Positions 10,731 through 19,414 of a DNA stretch of 51,556 nucleotides are shown piece by piece. Both the position numbers and the translations under genes were made by a program. Source of the DNA: DATHBD01 sp035296325. Its GTDB lineage: Bacteria; Actinomycetota; Actinomycetes; Mycobacteriales; Micromonosporaceae. The notes beneath the pieces were generated by a model. That model did not search any database. It had not been told where the DNA came from and saw only the letters and a list, made by a program, of their open reading frames with translations. The first letter of the stretch is position 1, and every line of letters starts with the position of its first letter. The stretch lies in contig DATHBD010000029.1 of the NCBI GenBank assembly GCA_035296325.1, forward strand, positions 1-51,556, given 5' to 3'.

Positions 10731-12998
10731 ATGCCCCAGCCTGCGGCGCCGCTGTCCACTCAACGCCTCGGTGAGTTCCTGGTCTACCTGTCATCCGTGA
10801 CGGACGAGCAGGCGGCGATCCGGGTGGCTGTCGAGCGGGCGGCGATGGCCCTGGAGGCCGAGGTGGCCGTGGTGCTGGGGCCGGGCGGGGTGGCCGGCTC
10901 GGTGGGCTTCGCGGTGGGTCAGGTGCCAACCGCGCTCCTCGCCGAAGTCGTGGCCGGGCGGCGGGAGGTGCTGCACGTCGCCGGCGCGGGACGATGTCAC
11001 GTGGCGATAGCCCCGCTGGACCGCCACGACGAGGGACATCTCGTGGTGGCCCGCTCCGGTGCCGACGGCTTCACGGCGGACGAGCTCACCCTGCTGCGCG
11101 GGATGGCCCGGGCGTTGGAGCTCACGCTCGAGACCCTTCGTACGCTCGCCGCTGAGCGGCGCCGCGCGGCCGAGAACAACCGGCTGGTGGCCAACCTCCA
11201 GCAGCGTCAGCGGCTGCTGGAGGAGATCTCCAACATCCAGCGCGCGATCACCCGGCGGGCGCCGCTGCAGGACATTCTCGACCGGATCACCGTGGGTGCG
11301 CACCGGCTGCTCGCCGGTGAGGTGGCTGGCCTGCGGATGCGCGACCCCGACGCGCCGGAGATGCTGCTGCTGGTGTCCAGCCGTGGCCTTGGCGAAGACC
11401 TCGCCAGCCGGCTGTGGCGGGTGCCGCTGGCCGAAGCCGGCGAGCCCGGCCAGGCGATGCTCCGTGACGAACTGGTGGTGACCTCCACATCGGACAGCTA
11501 CAGCCGGTACGGGGCCGATGCGGCCGGTGGCGGGGTCGTGGCGGTGATGGCCGCGCCGGTGCATGAGAACGACACCGTGGTCGGTGCCCTGGAGATCGCC
11601 TCGCGGCGCCCCGGACGACATTTCAGCGCGGAGGATCAGGAGATCCTGCGGGTGTTCGCGGAACATGTCAGCCTCGCGGTGACCGACGCGCGCACCCACG
11701 AGGCGATGCGGCAGGCCTTCCACGACCCGCTCACCGGGCTGGCCAGCCGACGCCTCTTCGCGGATCGCCTGGACCACGCACTCGCCGCCGCGGCGAGATC
11801 CGGCACCCGGGTCGCCGTGCTCTTCGTCGACCTGGACCGCTTCAAGATCGTAAACGACTCCCTGGGCCACGCGGCTGGTGACGGGCTGCTGGTCGGCGTG
11901 GCCGACCGGGTGCGGTCCTGCCTGGGCGAGTACGACATGGCAGCGCGGTTGGGCGGCGATGAGTTCGCGGTGATCCTGGCCGACCTGCCCAATGAGGAGC
12001 CGGCCATCCAGGTGGCGAAACAGATCATCGAATCGGTCCGCGAGCCGTTCCGGATCGACGGCAAGGAGGCGTTTGTCGAGGCGAGCGTCGGCATCGCGCT
12101 GGACACCGCGGGGGTGCGGTGCGGGGAGGACCTGCTCAGCAACGCCGACCTGGCGATGTACCAGGCGAAACGCAACGGCAAAGGGCGCTTCGAGGTGTTT
12201 CAGCCCGGGTTGCGCGCGGCCTTTCTGAGCCGACTCGATCTTGAGGGCGACCTGCGGCACGCGGTGGAACGCAACGAGTTGGTGCTGCACTACCAGCCGA
12301 TCTACGACCTGAGGTCGGGCGCTGCCATCGGGGTGGAAGCGCTCCTGCGGTGGAACCATCCCGAGCGCGGCCTGCTGCCGCCGCACGAATTCATTCCGCT
12401 GGCCGAGGAGTCCGGGCTCATCCTGCCGATCGGCGAGTGGGCCCTGACCAACGGGTGCCGCCAGGTGGGCCGGTGGAACACCGCGCGCCCGCAGCTGCCG
12501 CTCACCCTCAGCGTCAACCTGTCCGTACGCCAGCTCCAGCAGGTGGACCTGCCACAGATCGTCGCCCGGGCCCTCGCCGAGACCGGGTTCGCGGCCGACT
12601 GGCTGGTGCTGGAACTCACCGAGTCGCTGCTGCTGCAGGGCACGGAACTGATCCTGAGCCGACTCCAGCAGCTCAAGGCCCTGCAGGTACGACTGGCCAT
12701 CGACGACTTCGGCACCGGCTACTCGTCGTTGGCGTACCTGCGCAACCTGCCGATCGACATCATCAAGATTGACAAGTCGTTCGTGGCGGACATGACGAAC
12801 GGCCCGGCCGCGTCAGCGCTGGCCCGGGCCGTGGTCCAGCTTGGCCGCACCCTCGGCCTGGTCACGCTGGCCGAAGGGATCGAGGCCGCCGACCAGTTCG
12901 AGGCGCTTCGGGACACCGGATGCGAGATGGGTCAGGGGTACTACTTCGCCAGGCCGCAGAGCGCCGCCGCCACCGAGCGGCTGCTCCTCGGCGGTTGA
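10731..12998 (+). CDS. GAF-GAF-GGDEF-EAL cyclic di-GMP synthase/phosphodiesterase
   Basis: This 755-residue soluble protein has an N-terminal GAF-like domain (about 10-140), a helical linker, a second GAF domain (about 170-320), a GGDEF domain (about 325-490) and an EAL domain (about 500-750). The GGDEF active site is intact (FHDPLTGLASR, DLDRFKIVNDSLGH, RLGGDEF), but the product-inhibition RxxD site is absent (GEYD at that position). The EAL residues also look complete: VEALLRW, SVNLSVRQL, LELTES, AIDDFGTGYSS, IKIDKSF and AEGIE. Both making and degrading c-di-GMP are therefore possible, with the GAF domains as sensors. It lies six bases downstream of the FIST gene and probably forms one operon with it. 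Confidence 0.95.
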   Translation: MPQPAAPLSTQRLGEFLVYLSSVTDEQAAIRVAVERAAMALEAEVAVVLGPGGVAGSVGFAVGQVPTALLAEVVAGRREVLHVAGAGRCHVAIAPLDRHDEGHLVVARSGADGFTADELTLLRGMARALELTLETLRTLAAERRRAAENNRLVANLQQRQRLLEEISNIQRAITRRAPLQDILDRITVGAHRLLAGEVAGLRMRDPDAPEMLLLVSSRGLGEDLASRLWRVPLAEAGEPGQAMLRDELVVTSTSDSYSRYGADAAGGGVVAVMAAPVHENDTVVGALEIASRRPGRHFSAEDQEILRVFAEHVSLAVTDARTHEAMRQAFHDPLTGLASRRLFADRLDHALAAAARSGTRVAVLFVDLDRFKIVNDSLGHAAGDGLLVGVADRVRSCLGEYDMAARLGGDEFAVILADLPNEEPAIQVAKQIIESVREPFRIDGKEAFVEASVGIALDTAGVRCGEDLLSNADLAMYQAKRNGKGRFEVFQPGLRAAFLSRLDLEGDLRHAVERNELVLHYQPIYDLRSGAAIGVEALLRWNHPERGLLPPHEFIPLAEESGLILPIGEWALTNGCRQVGRWNTARPQLPLTLSVNLSVRQLQQVDLPQIVARALAETGFAADWLVLELTESLLLQGTELILSRLQQLKALQVRLAIDDFGTGYSSLAYLRNLPIDIIKIDKSFVADMTNGPAASALARAVVQLGRTLGLVTLAEGIEAADQFEALRDTGCEMGQGYYFARPQSAAATERLLLGG

Positions 12999-13132
12999 TG
13001 AGCGGCCGGTGCCGCAGATTGGCATCAGCAGTCACAGCGGTCTCATTGGTCACTATTTGTTAATAAGGGCAATCCGGGTGCGCTTCGGTTGCGAATACAG
13101 AGCGATCTGATTTCACAAATCGAGGAGAGCCT

Positions 13133-13810
13133 GTGAACCGAAATCGACTGCTGGGCGCTGCGGCGTGCGGCGTCCTCGCGGCAACGACCGTCCTGAGCGG
13201 GCCGGCGATGGCCGGCGGGAACCACAGCCACGGCAAAGGCCACAGCCACAGCAAAGGCCACGGCCACAGCCATGCCGGGAAGACGACGCACGTGCACGCG
13301 AAACTGCACGAACTGAACAACTCCGGAGCATACGGCCGGGCGAAGGTCGCGGTCCGGGGTACCGGTCTGGATGTGTCCTACCGTGCGAAGGGCCTGCTCG
13401 CCGGCGCACCGCACGCGGTCCACATCCACTACGGCGAGGAGGCGCGACACGAGTGCCCGACGCTGAAGGACGACACCAACCGCGATGGGCGGCTCACCAC
13501 GCTGGAAGGCGTCCCCGCCTACGGCCCGATCGTCGTCTCACTGACCACCAGCGGTGACACCAGCCCGGCCAGTGGACTGGCGGTGGACCGGTTCTCAACC
13601 GCCCCGAAGGGGAGCATCAAGTACGACCGGCACATCGTCACCACCAGGGACACCGCCGCCGACATCAGGGATGGCGAAGCGGTGCTGGTCATTCACGGTG
13701 TCGACCACAACCACAACGGCAGCTACGACTTCGGCGCCGGCCCGAGCGAACTGGACCCGGCGCTGCCGGCCGAAGCGACCGACACCGCAGCCTGTGGCGT
13801 CCTTCGCTGA
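13133..13810 (+). CDS. Secreted His-rich protein with CHRD/SOD-like region and EF-hand-like loops
   Basis: The start is GTG 13133 with AGGAGAG seven bases upstream. A signal peptide (about 1-27, ending GPAMA) is followed by a His/Gly/Lys-rich segment (about 28-60, with HSHGKGHSHSKGH). The body resembles secreted CHRD or Cu/Zn superoxide dismutase-like proteins of actinomycetes (PHAVHIHYG). Two calcium-loop-like stretches occur: DTNRDGRLTTLE fits the 12-residue EF-hand consensus, and DHNHNGSYDF fits it in part. Metal binding outside the cell is likely. An enzymatic role is unproven, because the set of SOD copper ligands is not clearly complete. A strong hairpin follows the gene. Confidence 0.75.
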   Translation: MNRNRLLGAAACGVLAATTVLSGPAMAGGNHSHGKGHSHSKGHGHSHAGKTTHVHAKLHELNNSGAYGRAKVAVRGTGLDVSYRAKGLLAGAPHAVHIHYGEEARHECPTLKDDTNRDGRLTTLEGVPAYGPIVVSLTTSGDTSPASGLAVDRFSTAPKGSIKYDRHIVTTRDTAADIRDGEAVLVIHGVDHNHNGSYDFGAGPSELDPALPAEATDTAACGVLR

Positions 13811-13826
13811 CCTCGACTGAACCCAC

Positions 13827-13869
13827 CGGTTGAGCCCCTGACGCGGGTAGGTGCGCAGGGGCTCAACCG
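13827..13869 (+). terminator. Strong hairpin terminator after the His-rich secreted protein
   Basis: Arms CGGTTGAGCCCCTG and CAGGGGCTCAACCG pair perfectly over 14 bases with a 15-base loop, starting 16 bases after the stop. There is no T-tract, as is common in actinomycetes. Confidence 0.8.
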
Positions 13870-14072
13870 TTCGGCGGACGCGGGGATGAGCGTCGCGGTT
13901 GCCGCGTGGCAGGAACCGGTGAAACCTGTGCCGCGACGTCGCCGCGGTGGGCGTCGATGCCGCGGCCGTCTACCATCCGCAGGAGGAGGTGGCGGCGATC
14001 ATGGCGAGGGACCCGGTGGCTCTTTCGACATGCACGCCGCGCCGGTCCAGACACGAGGAGTTGAGTTCCCCG

Positions 14073-14693
14073 ATGCGTTTTCCAAGCGTTCCCCGGACCG
14101 TTCTGGTCGCCTGCCTCGGCCTGACGCTGCTTGCCGGCGGATGCGGCGGGAGTGGGGGCGGAATGGACCACGGCAACATGGGCAGCAGCGCCCCCTCGTC
14201 CGCGGCCGCGCCGAGGCCGGATGCCAGCAATGCCGCCGACGTCACGTTCGCCACCCACATGATCCCGCATCACCACCAGGCCATCAGCATGGCGAGCATG
14301 GCGGAATCGAAAGCCAGCACGCCCGAGGTCAAGGCACTCGCCACGCGGATCAGCCGGGCGCAGGAGCCTGAGATCACCACCATGTCCGGCTGGCTGAAGG
14401 CGTGGGGTGCGCCGGTCCCCGAGGCGGGCGGCACCCACCACGGCGGGACGGGCGACCACGCGCCCGGAATGATGACCGAGCAGGAGATGGCGCAACTGAC
14501 CGCCGCGACCGGCAAGGACTTCGACAAGATGTTCCTCGAGATGATGATCAAGCATCATGACGGCGCGGTCGAGATGGCCAAGACCGAACAGCAGCAGGGC
14601 ACCGACCCGGCGGTCAAGCAACTCGCCGGGCAGATCGCCACCAGCCAGACCGCCGAGATCACCGAAATGCGGGGGCTGTTGGCGAAGCTGTAA
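14073..14693 (+). CDS. DUF305 family lipoprotein
   Basis: From ATG 14073 the protein has about 206 residues, with a lipoprotein signal (LTLLAGGCGG) and a Ser/Ala/Gly-rich linker. The DUF305 domain shows both characteristic His/Met blocks, FATHMIPHHHQAISMA and MFLEMMIKHHDGAVEMA. DUF305 proteins are periplasmic or surface proteins often linked to copper and redox-metal handling; their biochemical role is not settled (family knowledge). The start was chosen because the lipobox sits about 25 residues after it. An AGGAG lies about 12 bases upstream, rather far. No copper exporter or CsoR regulator adjoins it. Confidence 0.85.
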   Translation: MRFPSVPRTVLVACLGLTLLAGGCGGSGGGMDHGNMGSSAPSSAAAPRPDASNAADVTFATHMIPHHHQAISMASMAESKASTPEVKALATRISRAQEPEITTMSGWLKAWGAPVPEAGGTHHGGTGDHAPGMMTEQEMAQLTAATGKDFDKMFLEMMIKHHDGAVEMAKTEQQQGTDPAVKQLAGQIATSQTAEITEMRGLLAKL

Positions 14694-14739
14694 CCCCGTC
14701 GCCACCCGCCATGACGTTGTCCGGGAGCGCTGGGTCCGC

Positions 14740-15291
14740 TCAACGAACCGGTACCACCCGGTCCGGGGCTCCGCCGAACAGGCGCCTCAGGTCGCGGCCA
14801 CGTGTCCCGAGTACTCGACCGGTGTCGTCCAACCGCCATCTCGCGGCGACCACACGGTCGCGCCGCAACCATTCCTGCCGTACGACCGGACGCCGCAACT
14901 GCCGCAGGAACCAATCGGCGGCCCACTCAGCGTGCTGCTCGTGGCTGGCCCGCACGCCGACAACCGTCAGGTCCTCGGCATCATTGCCGTCGTGGTCGTC
15001 AAGGAGATAGCTGTCCCCCCAGACGCCCTGCAATGCGCGCTCGTAGTACCCGCCGGTCCAGTAGCCCACCTGCAGCATGCGGCGTGGGATCGGAAGACCG
15101 GGGACCTCCACGTCGACGAATAACGGCACCATGGCGGCCAACGACGAGGTGTCGCGCTCCGACAGGCCCGCGACCGACCAGCCCGGCGACAGCTGACGAA
15201 GCCGCTCCAGGAAGGCGGCCTCGCCATCGTTGCGGCCAACCGCGTCGGCGAACCAGCCCACATCTGCGGCGCCCACTGAGTCATCATGCAT
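14740..15291 (-). CDS. Hypothetical protein, 183 residues
   Basis: The start ATG 15291 has a very good ribosome site (GGAGGCAGG just upstream), which supports a real gene. The protein is soluble, has many Trp and Tyr residues (VGYWTGGYYERALQGVWGD) and a basic C-terminus (LRRLFGGAPDRVVPVR). I do not recognise a family. It is convergent with the DUF305 gene and divergent from the DUF4345 gene. Confidence 0.6.
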   Translation of the reverse strand: MHDDSVGAADVGWFADAVGRNDGEAAFLERLRQLSPGWSVAGLSERDTSSLAAMVPLFVDVEVPGLPIPRRMLQVGYWTGGYYERALQGVWGDSYLLDDHDGNDAEDLTVVGVRASHEQHAEWAADWFLRQLRRPVVRQEWLRRDRVVAARWRLDDTGRVLGTRGRDLRRLFGGAPDRVVPVR

Positions 15292-15445
15292 CCTGCCTCC
15301 GGCGCAAGCCGCGGGTACGGTCGAACGGCGTCCGGGCCGGGCGATCGGGCGACGGGTCAGCGGACGGGCCCAGGTCGGGGTGGCTGTGACTTGGGTCATC
15401 CCACGGCAGCGCGGGGCTGCGGGCAGGTTGAGCGAGAATCAAGCC

Positions 15446-15940
15446 ATGGCAGATACCGACCCGGGACGGCAGCTGGACGAGCCTGGCCGCGGCGGGCGCC
15501 GGGCACTGCAGGTGACGCTCGGAACGCTGGCAGCGATCCCGTTCGCGTCAGGCCTGGCGGGGATGCTTGTCGGCCCCGCCGCCTTGCCGCAGGACGACAG
15601 CCGCGTCCAGGCCTCGCTGGACAGCGAGTACCGGTTCGCCCATGCCTTCTGGTTTGCCACCGCACCGGTGATCTGGGCGCAGCTGCCGCGGATCGAGCAG
15701 GAGTCGCCAGCGCTCCGAGCCGCATTGGGCACCGTCTTCGCCGGCGGATTCGCCCGCGTGCTGGCCTGGCGGCGGACCGGGCGTCCACATCCGGCGTTCG
15801 TCGCCGCCCTCGCGCTGGAGCTGGTCGCGGTGCCCGCGTTGGCTGCGTGGCAGAACCACGTCGTCAAGCAACACCGCACCGGAACCGTCGCCGGAGGTTC
15901 CGGTCGTCAGGAGCCCGGACGCCGCAGCGGGAACCAGTAG
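15446..15940 (+). CDS. DUF4345-like membrane protein
   Basis: From ATG 15446 the protein has 164 residues. Four hydrophobic segments are visible: LGTLAAIPFASGLAGMLVG, the AHAFWFATAPVIWAQL region, AALGTVFAGGFARVLAW and FVAALALELVAVPALAAW. This matches the small four-helix DUF4345 family, which has no known function. Its last 34 bases overlap the 3' end of the convergent acetyltransferase gene. No operon partner is visible. Confidence 0.7.
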   Translation: MADTDPGRQLDEPGRGGRRALQVTLGTLAAIPFASGLAGMLVGPAALPQDDSRVQASLDSEYRFAHAFWFATAPVIWAQLPRIEQESPALRAALGTVFAGGFARVLAWRRTGRPHPAFVAALALELVAVPALAAWQNHVVKQHRTGTVAGGSGRQEPGRRSGNQ

Positions 15941-16374
15941 TTCACCGTCGGCCCTTGGGCGGCCGGACCCGCTCCCATGGATTCGTACAGCCGGCGCGCG
16001 GCTGTGTTGCCTTCTCCGGTGGTCAGGAACATCTTGCTGGCGCCGAGCTGTACTCCGGCTTCCAGAAAGGCCGCCAGGAGCTGGCGGCCGATGCCTCGTC
16101 GCCGGCAACGCTCGGCCACTGCAAGGTCGTGGAGGTAAAGCATGCCGGACCCATCCGGCCTGGGCAGGTGATAGCCCCAGCACCAGCCTTGGACCTCGGC
16201 ATCGTGTACGGCGACGAATGCAACCGTCCCCGGCGACGCCGCGAACATCGCCGCGCCGGTCGCCGCGCCGGTCGCCGCGCCGGCGAAGCGTCGAACAGCC
16301 TGTTCGAACACTTCCACGTCAGCGGACGAGACACGGACGATCACGAATGCATCGTCGGCGGTTGGGTGGCTCAC
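15907..16374 (-). CDS. GNAT acetyltransferase, AAC(3)-I-like
   Basis: The protein has about 155 residues from GTG 16374; the longer frame to 16452 would run into the divergent neighbour and has no similarity. The acetyl-CoA motif is ERCRRRGIGRQLL, preceded by LYLHDLAV and followed by GEGNTAARRLYESMGA. Layout and the DLAV strand resemble aminoglycoside 3-N-acetyltransferase type I, but the substrate cannot be deduced and resistance should not be assumed. Bases 16249-16283 hold three copies of a 12-base repeat encoding a Gly-Ala-Ala-Thr run near residues 31-42, probably a loop. The 3' end overlaps the convergent DUF4345 gene. Confidence 0.75.
   Translation of the reverse strand: MSHPTADDAFVIVRVSSADVEVFEQAVRRFAGAATGAATGAAMFAASPGTVAFVAVHDAEVQGWCWGYHLPRPDGSGMLYLHDLAVAERCRRRGIGRQLLAAFLEAGVQLGASKMFLTTGEGNTAARRLYESMGAGPAAQGPTVNYWFPLRRPGS
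16249..16283. repeat. 12-bp tandem repeat, three copies, inside a GNAT gene
   Basis: The unit CGCCGCGCCGGT occurs at 16249-16260 and 16261-16272, then 11 of 12 bases at 16273-16283. It keeps the reading frame of the acetyltransferase and encodes repeated GAAT residues. Confidence 0.85.
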
Positions 16375-16519
16375 GGCGTTATTCTGGCGCGACGGTGGCA
16401 GGCTGCGCCTGCCTGCGACACCAGGGGCCGACTTCTTGATGAGCCGCGCCAAAACTGTTTGCTGGGCTGGCGGACAGATGCTTACCTACCCGGACGTTCA
16501 CAAAGTTCAGATCGGCGGT

Positions 16520-17056
16520 ATGTGGGTGAAGGTGTTGGCGACGGCCGATGACAGCCTGGAGCTTCGCGAGTTCGGGCCAGCAGACGTCGCCGAGTACCAC
16601 GCGTTGGTGCAGCGCAATGCGGCACATCTGACGAGGCTGGGTGACTACCGCGATGAGGTGGCCAGCAGTACGACTGATGTGGCCTACCGCTTCGCGGAGC
16701 GTACCGAGGTTCCGGTGCGCTTCGGTGTCTACCTGCAGCAACGTCTCGTGGGCCGGGTGGACCTCGTCCCCGTGGAGCCGCCCCGGTACGGCTTGGGCTA
16801 CTGGCTCAGCGAGGACGTCACCGGCCGGGGGCACGCCACCGCCGCCGTCGCTGCGCTACTTCGCTACGCGGGCGAAGAACTGGGGGCCACCGACGTCTTT
16901 GCTGGTGTCACCCGTGGCAACGTGCGCAGCGAGGCGGTGTTGCAGCGCCTCGGCTTTCGAGTCGTCGCAAACTTCGATTCCTACAGGCGCTTTCACCACT
17001 CGTTGAGCCCTCGCCAACCGGGCACCTCACCGGGCGGCGCTAACGTGAGTCGCTGA
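16520..17056 (+). CDS. GNAT acetyltransferase, RimJ/RimL-like
   Basis: ATG 16520 is preferred (MWVKVLATADDSLELREF), giving about 178 residues; an in-frame ATG at 16436 would overlap the divergent gene region. The GNAT core shows GRVDLVPVEPPRYGLGYWLS and the CoA-binding block GRGHATAAVAALLRYA. NVRSEAVLQRLGFRVVANFDSYRRF follows, here named in parts: NVRSEAV and LQRLGF are typical RimJ/RimL signatures. It probably acetylates an N-terminal amino group or a small molecule; the substrate is unknown. A 239-base gap with no evident gene follows before the DNA ligase. Confidence 0.8.
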   Translation: MWVKVLATADDSLELREFGPADVAEYHALVQRNAAHLTRLGDYRDEVASSTTDVAYRFAERTEVPVRFGVYLQQRLVGRVDLVPVEPPRYGLGYWLSEDVTGRGHATAAVAALLRYAGEELGATDVFAGVTRGNVRSEAVLQRLGFRVVANFDSYRRFHHSLSPRQPGTSPGGANVSR

Positions 17057-17295
17057 GCACGGGGTGAACCTCCTGGGCGGCTCGATGGCACGGTCGGCCT
17101 TCTCCCGCGTCAACCAACGTTCCGCCGTCAGATACGGCGAGCCTGCAAGATCAGTCGCTGCTGGCGGGGGATGCTGGCGTGCGTGACGGCACAGCGGCTT
17201 GGCCGGGTCGAGGAGCACAGCCATGGTTTGCGTTCCCAACTGACCCGTCCCGATGCCCTGGACAACATCACCGGTTAACGAGAGACGATGCCCTC

Positions 17296-18363
17296 ATGGA
17301 CCTGCCCGTCATGCCTCCAATCCTGCCGATGCTCGCCAAACCGGTGGGCGAAATTCCAGCTCAGCAGTGCTATGAACCGAAGTGGGACGGATTTAGAGCG
17401 GTGATTTTTCGGGACGGCGACGAGGTGGAGATCGGCAGCCGCAACACCAAGCCGATGACGCGGTACTTCCCCGAGGTCGTCCAGGCGGTCCTGGCCAACT
17501 TCCCGGAGCGCGCGGTCATCGACGGCGAGATCATCGTCGCCGACACCACCCGCAACACCCTCGACTTCGAGGCGCTGCAGCAGCGCATCCACCCCGCCGC
17601 CAGCCGGGTGAAGCTGCTGGCCGAGCAGACCCCGGCCAGCTTCGTCGCGTTCGACCTGCTCGCCCTGGGCGACGAGGACCTGACCGAGCGGCCCTTCATC
17701 GAACGCCGGGAACTGCTCGACCGGGCCCTGGCGGACGCGCAGCCGCCGATCCACACCACCCCGATCACCCGCGACGAGGACACCGCCCGGCGCTGGTTCG
17801 GCCAGTTCGAGGGCGCCGGCCTCGACGGGCTCATCGCCAAGGACCCAGAGCTGACCTACCAACCCGACAAACGGGTGATGGCCAAGATCAAGCACAAGCG
17901 CACCGCCGACTGCGTGGTGGCCGGCTACCGACTGCACAAGTCCGGCGACGACCGGATCGGCTCGTTGCTGCTGGGCCTGTTCAACGACCAGGACACGCTG
18001 GTCTCGGTCGGCGTCATCGGCGCTTTCCCGATGGCGGTCCGGCAGGAGCTGTTCGCCGAATTGCAGCATCTGGTCACGACGTTCGACGGGCACCCGTGGA
18101 ACTGGGCCGCGCACGAGCAGGGCGAGCGCACCCCGCGCCGCAACGAGCAGAGCCGCTGGAACGCCGGAAAGGACCTCTCCTTCGTCCCGCTGCGACCGGA
18201 ACGGGTGGTCGAGGTGCGCTACGACTACATGGAGGGCGAACGGTTCCGCCACACCACCCAGTTCGAGCGCTGGCGGCCCGACCGGGAGCCCCGCTCCTGC
18301 ACCTACGCCCAACTCGAACGCCCGGTCCGCTTCAGCCTCGCCGACGTGCTCACGAGCAGCTGA
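17296..18363 (+). CDS. ligC: ATP-dependent DNA ligase, LigC type
   Basis: From ATG 17296 the protein has 355 residues, matching stand-alone bacterial LigC. Motif I is YEPKWDGFRA with the adenylated Lys. Motif III is FVAFDLLAL, motif IV GLDGLIAK and motif V MAKIKHKRTADCVV. The C-terminal oligonucleotide-binding domain ends with VVEVRYDYMEG. It seals nicks using ATP. LigC enzymes work in Ku-related or base-excision repair side pathways in actinobacteria (family knowledge). No Ku, primase or nuclease domain is present or adjacent. The neighbour 3' is the convergent MazF-like gene, seven bases away. Confidence 0.93.
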   Translation: MDLPVMPPILPMLAKPVGEIPAQQCYEPKWDGFRAVIFRDGDEVEIGSRNTKPMTRYFPEVVQAVLANFPERAVIDGEIIVADTTRNTLDFEALQQRIHPAASRVKLLAEQTPASFVAFDLLALGDEDLTERPFIERRELLDRALADAQPPIHTTPITRDEDTARRWFGQFEGAGLDGLIAKDPELTYQPDKRVMAKIKHKRTADCVVAGYRLHKSGDDRIGSLLLGLFNDQDTLVSVGVIGAFPMAVRQELFAELQHLVTTFDGHPWNWAAHEQGERTPRRNEQSRWNAGKDLSFVPLRPERVVEVRYDYMEGERFRHTTQFERWRPDREPRSCTYAQLERPVRFSLADVLTSS

Positions 18364-18370
18364 GGCGTAG

Positions 18371-18787
18371 TCACTCCTGGCCGGCGAGCGCCAGGGCGAC
18401 GTCCAACTCGTGCTGCTTGGCCGGGGACAGGGTGCCAATTTGCTTGATCAGCGACTCCTCGCTGACGGCCGTGCTCCAGGTGCAAAAAATCTTCCCGTCC
18501 CTGGGCAGCGCCACCCGGATCACGCCGCTTTCCGCCAAGCCCTCCTTGGCTCCGAAGAACACCTCGATGCCGATGACTGCGTCCGGCCCGGCCTCTCCGA
18601 CGATCCGGCGTCGCTCATCGACGTCGACCGCCTGCTCGCCAGACATCACGACGAATCCGAGCTTCTGCGCCGGGGTGGCCGGTTCGACGATCTGCATGGC
18701 TCGGAAGTCCGGCCCCGCACCTCCCTGGAGCAGCACGACAGGTCGCTCTTCGTCGATCTGAGCCAACCAAACCTCACCGCGTTCCAC
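18371..18787 (-). CDS. MazF/PemK-like protein without a visible antitoxin
   Basis: The protein has about 138 residues from GTG 18787, which has GGAGG four bases upstream. The N-terminus RGEVWLAQIDEERPVVLL matches the opening strands of MazF/PemK ribonuclease toxins (RGEVW..., RPVVVV). The central part diverges, with IEVFFGAKEG and a long acidic helix (EESLIKQIGTLSPAKQHEL). No short antitoxin gene lies directly upstream: 113 bases without a reading frame separate it from the MarR gene. It may be a domesticated MazF-fold protein rather than a toxin. The family call is moderate because the catalytic residues cannot be aligned with certainty by eye. Confidence 0.6.
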   Translation of the reverse strand: MERGEVWLAQIDEERPVVLLQGGAGPDFRAMQIVEPATPAQKLGFVVMSGEQAVDVDERRRIVGEAGPDAVIGIEVFFGAKEGLAESGVIRVALPRDGKIFCTWSTAVSEESLIKQIGTLSPAKQHELDVALALAGQE

Positions 18788-18900
18788 ATACCCTCCATGC
18801 GTCCGGTCCGCATCAGCGCTGTCCGCCTGGCTCGTTATGCCAGTCTCTGCATTTCAGCATGGTGGGCGGTCTGAAGTGGTCCAGGGCCGTGCTGACGTGC

Positions 18901-19371
18901 TCACGAGCCGTTGACACCCGGCGCGTGCGAAGGCTCCAGGTTCGCCGCCATGACGGAGAGGACGCGGACGGTCTCGACGTACTGTTCCGGGGTCAGCCCG
19001 GTGAGCAGGCGATCCCTGGTCTGGCCGACCCGGCCGACGACACCCGCATGCGTTCCCCGCCCCAGGTCGGAGAGGCGGAGCCCACCGTCGGGCCCTTCGA
19101 CCACCTCGCCCCGGGTGATCAGACCCTGCGGCCCGGTCAGCAGCTCGTCCATGCCCGGTCCCCCGTCGGACCAGAACGGCGCCAGCGCCTGCTCGATCTC
19201 ATGTCGGGTGTGTGCGCCACCGCTGAGCGTCTGCAGCACCTGCCAATGCCGCCGCCCGACGCCGAGGTCGGCCAGCATCGCATCGAACTGCGCGTCGATG
19301 AGGTCGTGCAGGTGTTTGAGCCAGTATCCGATGGGCCGGTCGCCGGTTGGCACAGAGTCCTCCGCTTCCAT
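18901..19371 (-). CDS. MarR-like winged-helix transcriptional regulator
   Basis: This 156-residue protein starts at ATG 19371, inside a palindrome. The winged-helix region shows RRHWQVLQTLSGG, THTRHEIEQAL-like spacing, and the wing EVVEGPDGGLRLSDLGRG, followed by a dimerisation helix (LTPEQYVETVRVLSVMAANLE). The fold matches MarR or the related actinobacterial two-domain regulators. It is divergent from another MarR-family gene, separated by 43 bases. The start codon lies in the candidate operator, so it probably represses itself (inference). Confidence 0.75.
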   Translation of the reverse strand: MEAEDSVPTGDRPIGYWLKHLHDLIDAQFDAMLADLGVGRRHWQVLQTLSGGAHTRHEIEQALAPFWSDGGPGMDELLTGPQGLITRGEVVEGPDGGLRLSDLGRGTHAGVVGRVGQTRDRLLTGLTPEQYVETVRVLSVMAANLEPSHAPGVNGS

Positions 19372-19384
19372 GTACTGTTACATG
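19369..19384. promoter_or_regulatory. Palindromic candidate operator between divergent MarR genes
   Basis: CATGTA and TACATG form a perfect inverted repeat with a four-base centre (CTGT). It covers the minus-strand start codon (19369-19371) and lies about 30 bases upstream of the plus-strand start. The 43-base gap is A/T-rich compared with its surroundings, and dyads of this size are typical of MarR-type sites. Confidence 0.5.
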
Positions 19385-19414
19385 CAGTTGCCTTCTACTA
19401 TGGATTAGGAACGC

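Noticed and set aside
15907..16374. Calling the GNAT gene an aminoglycoside-resistance gene
   Set aside because: Similarity to AAC(3)-I is in the general GNAT layout only; substrate residues cannot be judged by eye.
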